From contig NZ_CSTD01000001.1 in NCBI RefSeq assembly GCF_001053185.1, positions 1,939,009-2,003,008 on the forward strand: a stretch of DNA of 64,000 nt. The letters are read 5' to 3'. Below, one piece after another: positions 63,144 through 64,000 of the stretch (the stretch's first letter is position 1; the number at the start of each line of letters is the position of its first letter). This DNA is from Mycobacterium bohemicum DSM 44277. Its GTDB lineage: Bacteria > Actinomycetota > Actinomycetes > Mycobacteriales > Mycobacteriaceae. Position numbers and translations under genes: made by a program. The notes beneath the pieces were generated by a model. It was not told where the DNA came from. It worked only from the letters and a program-made list of their open reading frames with translations, and did not search any database.

Positions 63144-63967
63144 ACGTGCGCACCGCCGGTCCCGGGTGGTTGTTCTGCCCCGCCGACCGACCGGAACGGT
63201 TCGCCAAGGCCGCGGCCGCGGCCGACGTGGTGATCCTCGACCTGGAAGACGGTGTGGCGCAAGCCGACAAGGCCGAGGCGCGCAAGGCGCTGCGGGAGAA
63301 TCCGCTGGACCCCGAGCGGACCGTCGTGCGGATCAATGCGGCCGACACCGAGGAGTGGGCCCTCGATCTGGAAGCCCTCGCCGGCACCGCCTATTCGACG
63401 GTGATGCTGTCCAAGACCGAATCGGCCGAGCAGGTGAGGGCGCTCGCGCCGCGCGAGGTCGTCGCGCTGATCGAGACCCCGCGCGGCGCGGTGTTCGCCG
63501 CCGAAATCGCCGCCGCCGAGGGCACCGTCGCGATGATGTGGGGCGCCGAGGACCTGGTGGCCACCCTCGGCGGAAGCTCCAGCCGGCACGCCGACGGCAC
63601 CTATCGGGACGTCGCGCGCCACGTGCGCTCGACGGTGCTGCTCGCCGCGTCCGCGTTCGGCCGCCTCGCGTTGGACGCGGTCCATCTGGACATCCGTGAC
63701 ATCGAGGGCCTGCGCGCCGAAGCCGACGACGGTGTCGCGGTGGGCTTCGGCGCGACGGTGTGCATCCATCCCACCCAGATCGCGGTCGTGCGCGAGGCGT
63801 ATCGCCCCAGCGGCGAGAAGGTCGATTGGGCGCGAAGGGTATTGACGGCGGCCAAGACCGAACGCGGGGTCTTCGCGTTCGAAGGGCAGATGGTCGACTC
63901 GCCCGTGCTCAAGCACGCGGAGATGCTGCTCCGGCGCGCGGGCGGAGCCGGTTCGGCGACGAGCTGA
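63140..63967 (+). CDS. citE: CitE-like beta-hydroxyacyl-CoA lyase (Rv2498c homologue)
   Basis: 275 residues, HpcH/HpaI-type TIM barrel. It has [16 protein letters not shown], the metal-site [28 protein letters not shown] (Glu) and [18 protein letters not shown] (Asp), with C-terminal [18 protein letters not shown]. It is single-subunit, without citrate lyase partners. The M. tuberculosis protein splits citramalyl-CoA and HMG-CoA, linking itaconate and leucine breakdown. ATG at 63140. Last visible gene of the operon. Confidence 0.94.
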   Translation: MNVRTAGPGWLFCPADRPERFAKAAAAADVVILDLEDGVAQADKAEARKALRENPLDPERTVVRINAADTEEWALDLEALAGTAYSTVMLSKTESAEQVRALAPREVVALIETPRGAVFAAEIAAAEGTVAMMWGAEDLVATLGGSSSRHADGTYRDVARHVRSTVLLAASAFGRLALDAVHLDIRDIEGLRAEADDGVAVGFGATVCIHPTQIAVVREAYRPSGEKVDWARRVLTAAKTERGVFAFEGQMVDSPVLKHAEMLLRRAGGAGSATS

Positions 63968-64000
63968 CTACCACTCGTCGTCGTCGAGGAGTCGTTCGGG
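63968..64000 (-). CDS. C-terminal tail of a possible minus-strand gene running off the window
   Basis: Directly after the citE stop, the minus strand has a TAG stop at 63970-63968 ending an open frame that reads PERLLDDDEW from the window edge. In M. tuberculosis the next gene (bkdA) is co-directional with citE, so a convergent gene here would be a difference. Only 10 codons are visible, so this is weak. Confidence 0.35.
   Translation of the reverse strand, partial: PERLLDDDEW

Overview
The window reads as chromosome of a high-GC, non-tuberculous Mycobacterium, probably a slow grower. The right half (about 31.4-64.0 kb) follows the M. tuberculosis gene order Rv2525c, fas, acpS, M20 peptidase, bcp, Rv2520c, ldtB, tRNA-His, orn, Rv2510c, Rv2509 (cmrA), Rv2508c, Rv2507, Rv2506, scoA-scoB-accD1-accA1-fadE19-Rv2499c-citE, recognised from protein sequence. 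Extra genes sit between these, such as a DUF3556-type membrane protein and a diiron ferritin-like protein. No insertion sequence, phage gene or CRISPR array was seen.

Layout. 0-6 kb holds a truncated PAS/PP2C phosphatase, a membrane protein next to a cytochrome b561-molybdopterin fusion, a phosphatidylserine decarboxylase-like protein and a DUF421-type protein. 6-9.2 kb holds an amidohydrolase, a TetR regulator fused to a hot-dog domain and a UbiE/MenG-type methyltransferase. 9.2-30.2 kb is a large accessory catabolic region. It contains two acyl-CoA ligases, four tandem acyl-CoA dehydrogenases, an F420/LLM oxidoreductase, an SDR, a GntR/FCD regulator, a duplicated class III CoA-transferase, a 3Fe-4S ferredoxin with a P450, two Rieske oxygenases, two SnoaL-like proteins, two MaoC/hot-dog proteins, an aldehyde dehydrogenase and a lipocalin/CrtC-like protein. 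Together they look like CoA-activation, ring or terminal oxidation and beta-oxidation of a bulky hydrophobic (terpenoid- or steroid-like) substrate. The substrate is not identifiable from sequence.

The main new observation is a short AT-rich palindromic motif (consensus close to TGCTAAnATAGCAAA). It recurs in the four divergent promoters of the island and upstream of the second Rieske gene, including the promoter of the island's own GntR regulator. This suggests a single local regulon. An identical 13-base core also lies at the TetR gene of the leucine operon.

The conserved right half covers cell-envelope lipid synthesis (3073-residue FAS-I, AcpS, CmrA), peptidoglycan cross-linking (LdtB), RNA turnover (Orn), two tRNAs, and a seven-gene leucine/itaconate catabolic operon. 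That operon diverges from a TetR repressor gene across a perfect 18-bp inverted repeat and two degenerate copies. Many neighbouring genes overlap by four bases (GTGA, ATGA, TTGA), which helped fix start codons.
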